Below are positions 42,150 through 42,573 of a stretch of 42,573 nucleotides of DNA, one piece after another; position 1 is the stretch's first letter, and each line of letters opens with the position of its first letter. The notes beneath the pieces are model-generated. The model searched no databases. It was not told the DNA's origin and saw only the letters and a list, made by a program, of their open reading frames with translations. Position numbers and translations under genes: made by a program. Origin of the DNA: Alphaproteobacteria bacterium (GTDB taxonomy: Bacteria; Pseudomonadota; Alphaproteobacteria; SMXQ01); assembly GCA_009380075.1 (NCBI GenBank), contig WHSO01000026.1:1-42573 (forward strand), written 5' to 3'.

Positions 42150-42169
42150 AAAAATCGGTGTTATGTCAA
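42143..42169 (-). promoter_or_regulatory. Probable sigma70-type promoter of the asnO-ngg-peptidase operon
   Basis: On the minus strand a perfect -35 box TTGACA (42164-42169) is followed after 15 bases by TATAAG (42143-42148), in an AT-rich setting. The spacer is two bases shorter than ideal; TAAGAA two bases on would give 17. The predicted leader to the asnO ATG is about 155 bases. Confidence 0.5.
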
Positions 42170-42354
42170 CGACATATTGAGAATTTTGGAATATACTTGA
42201 AATAATACAGTAAACCAGTGACAAAATCGTGTCATCCATAACAAATATAAGTGTTAGATGGCTGTATAAAATACACAGCCACATCCTCTTAATATCAATA
42301 CTTGTTGGTTAAATTGGTTTTTTATACTGCCCGCGAAACTGCATTGGGCTTCGT

Positions 42355-42573
42355 CTATGCGGCGCGTACCGCCGCGATCGCCCCGCGCAGGCTGTCGACG
42401 ATGCGGTCCTGCAGCGGTTCCTCCAGATAGGGATGGAACGGCAGGCTCAGGACCGTTGCCGCCAACTCCTCGGCGACCGGCAGGCCGCCGTCGGCGCGCG
42501 GATAGCCGGTGTAGGGCGCATGCTGGTGCAGCGCCGTGTGGTAATAGATCGCCGTGGGAATATGGTCCTTCTC
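42355..42573 (-). CDS. DegT/DnrJ/EryC1/StrS-type aminotransferase (C-terminal end only)
   Basis: Only the last 72 codons are in the window, reading in from the right edge to a TAG at 42355-42357. The sequence has HIPTAIYYHTALHQHAPY, LPVAEELAATVLSLPFHPYL and a final helix. These are the C-terminal hallmarks of PLP-dependent sugar aminotransferases (DegT/DnrJ/EryC1/StrS family), which make amino sugars for polysaccharides or natural products. The active-site Lys lies outside the window. It probably belongs to a sugar-nucleotide cluster further right. The family call is strong despite the short length. Confidence 0.88.
   Translation of the reverse strand, partial: EKDHIPTAIYYHTALHQHAPYTGYPRADGGLPVAEELAATVLSLPFHPYLEEPLQDRIVDSLRGAIAAVRAA

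Larger units (their letters stand above)
41980..42354. other. AT-rich intergenic region upstream of the NAGGN operon
   Basis: About 375 bases without a gene. The part nearest asnO is GC-rich; from about 42105 it becomes strikingly AT-rich compared with the rest of the window. It holds the promoter and palindrome listed separately, and an inverted repeat GGCTGT (42260-42265) with ACAGCC (42275-42280) downstream of the aminotransferase stop, without a clear T tract. Confidence 0.7.

Noticed and set aside
42260-42280. Inverted repeat GGCTGT/ACAGCC as terminator of the aminotransferase gene
   Set aside because: There is no T tract and it lies about 75 bases past the stop; the evidence is too weak.
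1-42573. CRISPR arrays, tRNA or rRNA genes, transposases, integrases and toxin-antitoxin pairs
   Set aside because: None could be found by reading both strands; no regular direct-repeat arrays, cloverleaf-like segments or mobile-element proteins were seen.

Overview
The window is GC-rich, tightly packed DNA from a free-living proteobacterium, most likely an alphaproteobacterium. The pointers are a usg gene (a small protein typical of rhizobia and relatives), a complete N-acetylglutaminylglutamine amide (NAGGN) osmoprotectant operon, and a catabolic gene repertoire like that of Rhodospirillales-type genomes. No rRNA, tRNA, CRISPR array, insertion sequence or phage gene is visible. The genus cannot be told from sequence alone.

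Left part (1-13.5 kb). The window opens inside the last gene of a ferric-type ABC permease (+). A four-gene minus-strand operon follows: amidohydrolase, SDR, aldo/keto reductase and a two-domain VOC protein. Next on the plus strand come a cupin, a beta-propeller protein paired with a GT4 glycosyltransferase, an N-acyl-D-amino-acid deacylase-like amidohydrolase and a TauD/TfdA dioxygenase. A second two-domain VOC gene (-) with its own terminator, usg and an MFS exporter complete this part.

Middle (13.5-24 kb, all minus). This is the most unusual part. A LysR regulator sits upstream of nine same-strand genes that end at a strong intrinsic terminator (13526-13552). In transcription order they are VOC-Rieske fusion 2, small VOC 2, a double VOC, an M24-fold protein without its metal ligands, binding proteins 3 and 2, VOC-Rieske fusion 1, small VOC 1 and binding protein 1. 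The pair VOC-Rieske plus small VOC occurs twice, and the binding protein three times. Each binding protein has an extra C-terminal beta-rich domain with two conserved cysteines. No permease or ATPase lies in this operon. It looks like an uptake-and-oxidation system for an unknown small molecule, built by duplication.

Right part (24-42.6 kb). A translationally coupled trio (family III CoA-transferase, Cys-less thiolase, DUF35 protein) has a one-base frameshift in the CoA-transferase. A divergent amidohydrolase is a paralogue of the one near 3-4 kb. Two DUF4398-type lipoproteins follow, one with an OmpA domain. Then comes an apparent operon of a sterol-desaturase-like protein, an enolase-superfamily enzyme, a complete ferric-type ABC importer (binding protein, fused double permease, ATPase) and a cupin. 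A DsbA-like protein (+) lies before the three-gene NAGGN operon asnO-ngg-M42 peptidase, whose genes overlap by four bases. It is preceded by an AT-rich leader with a good promoter. The window ends in the 3' part of a DegT/DnrJ-type aminotransferase.

Taken together, most genes fit uptake and oxidative or hydrolytic breakdown of organic acids or aromatic-like compounds: seven VOC genes, Rieske domains, cupins, amidohydrolases, a CoA-transferase/thiolase set and four binding proteins. The osmoprotection operon and the outer-membrane lipoproteins are separate functions. All functional calls come from reading motifs by eye; no database search was run.
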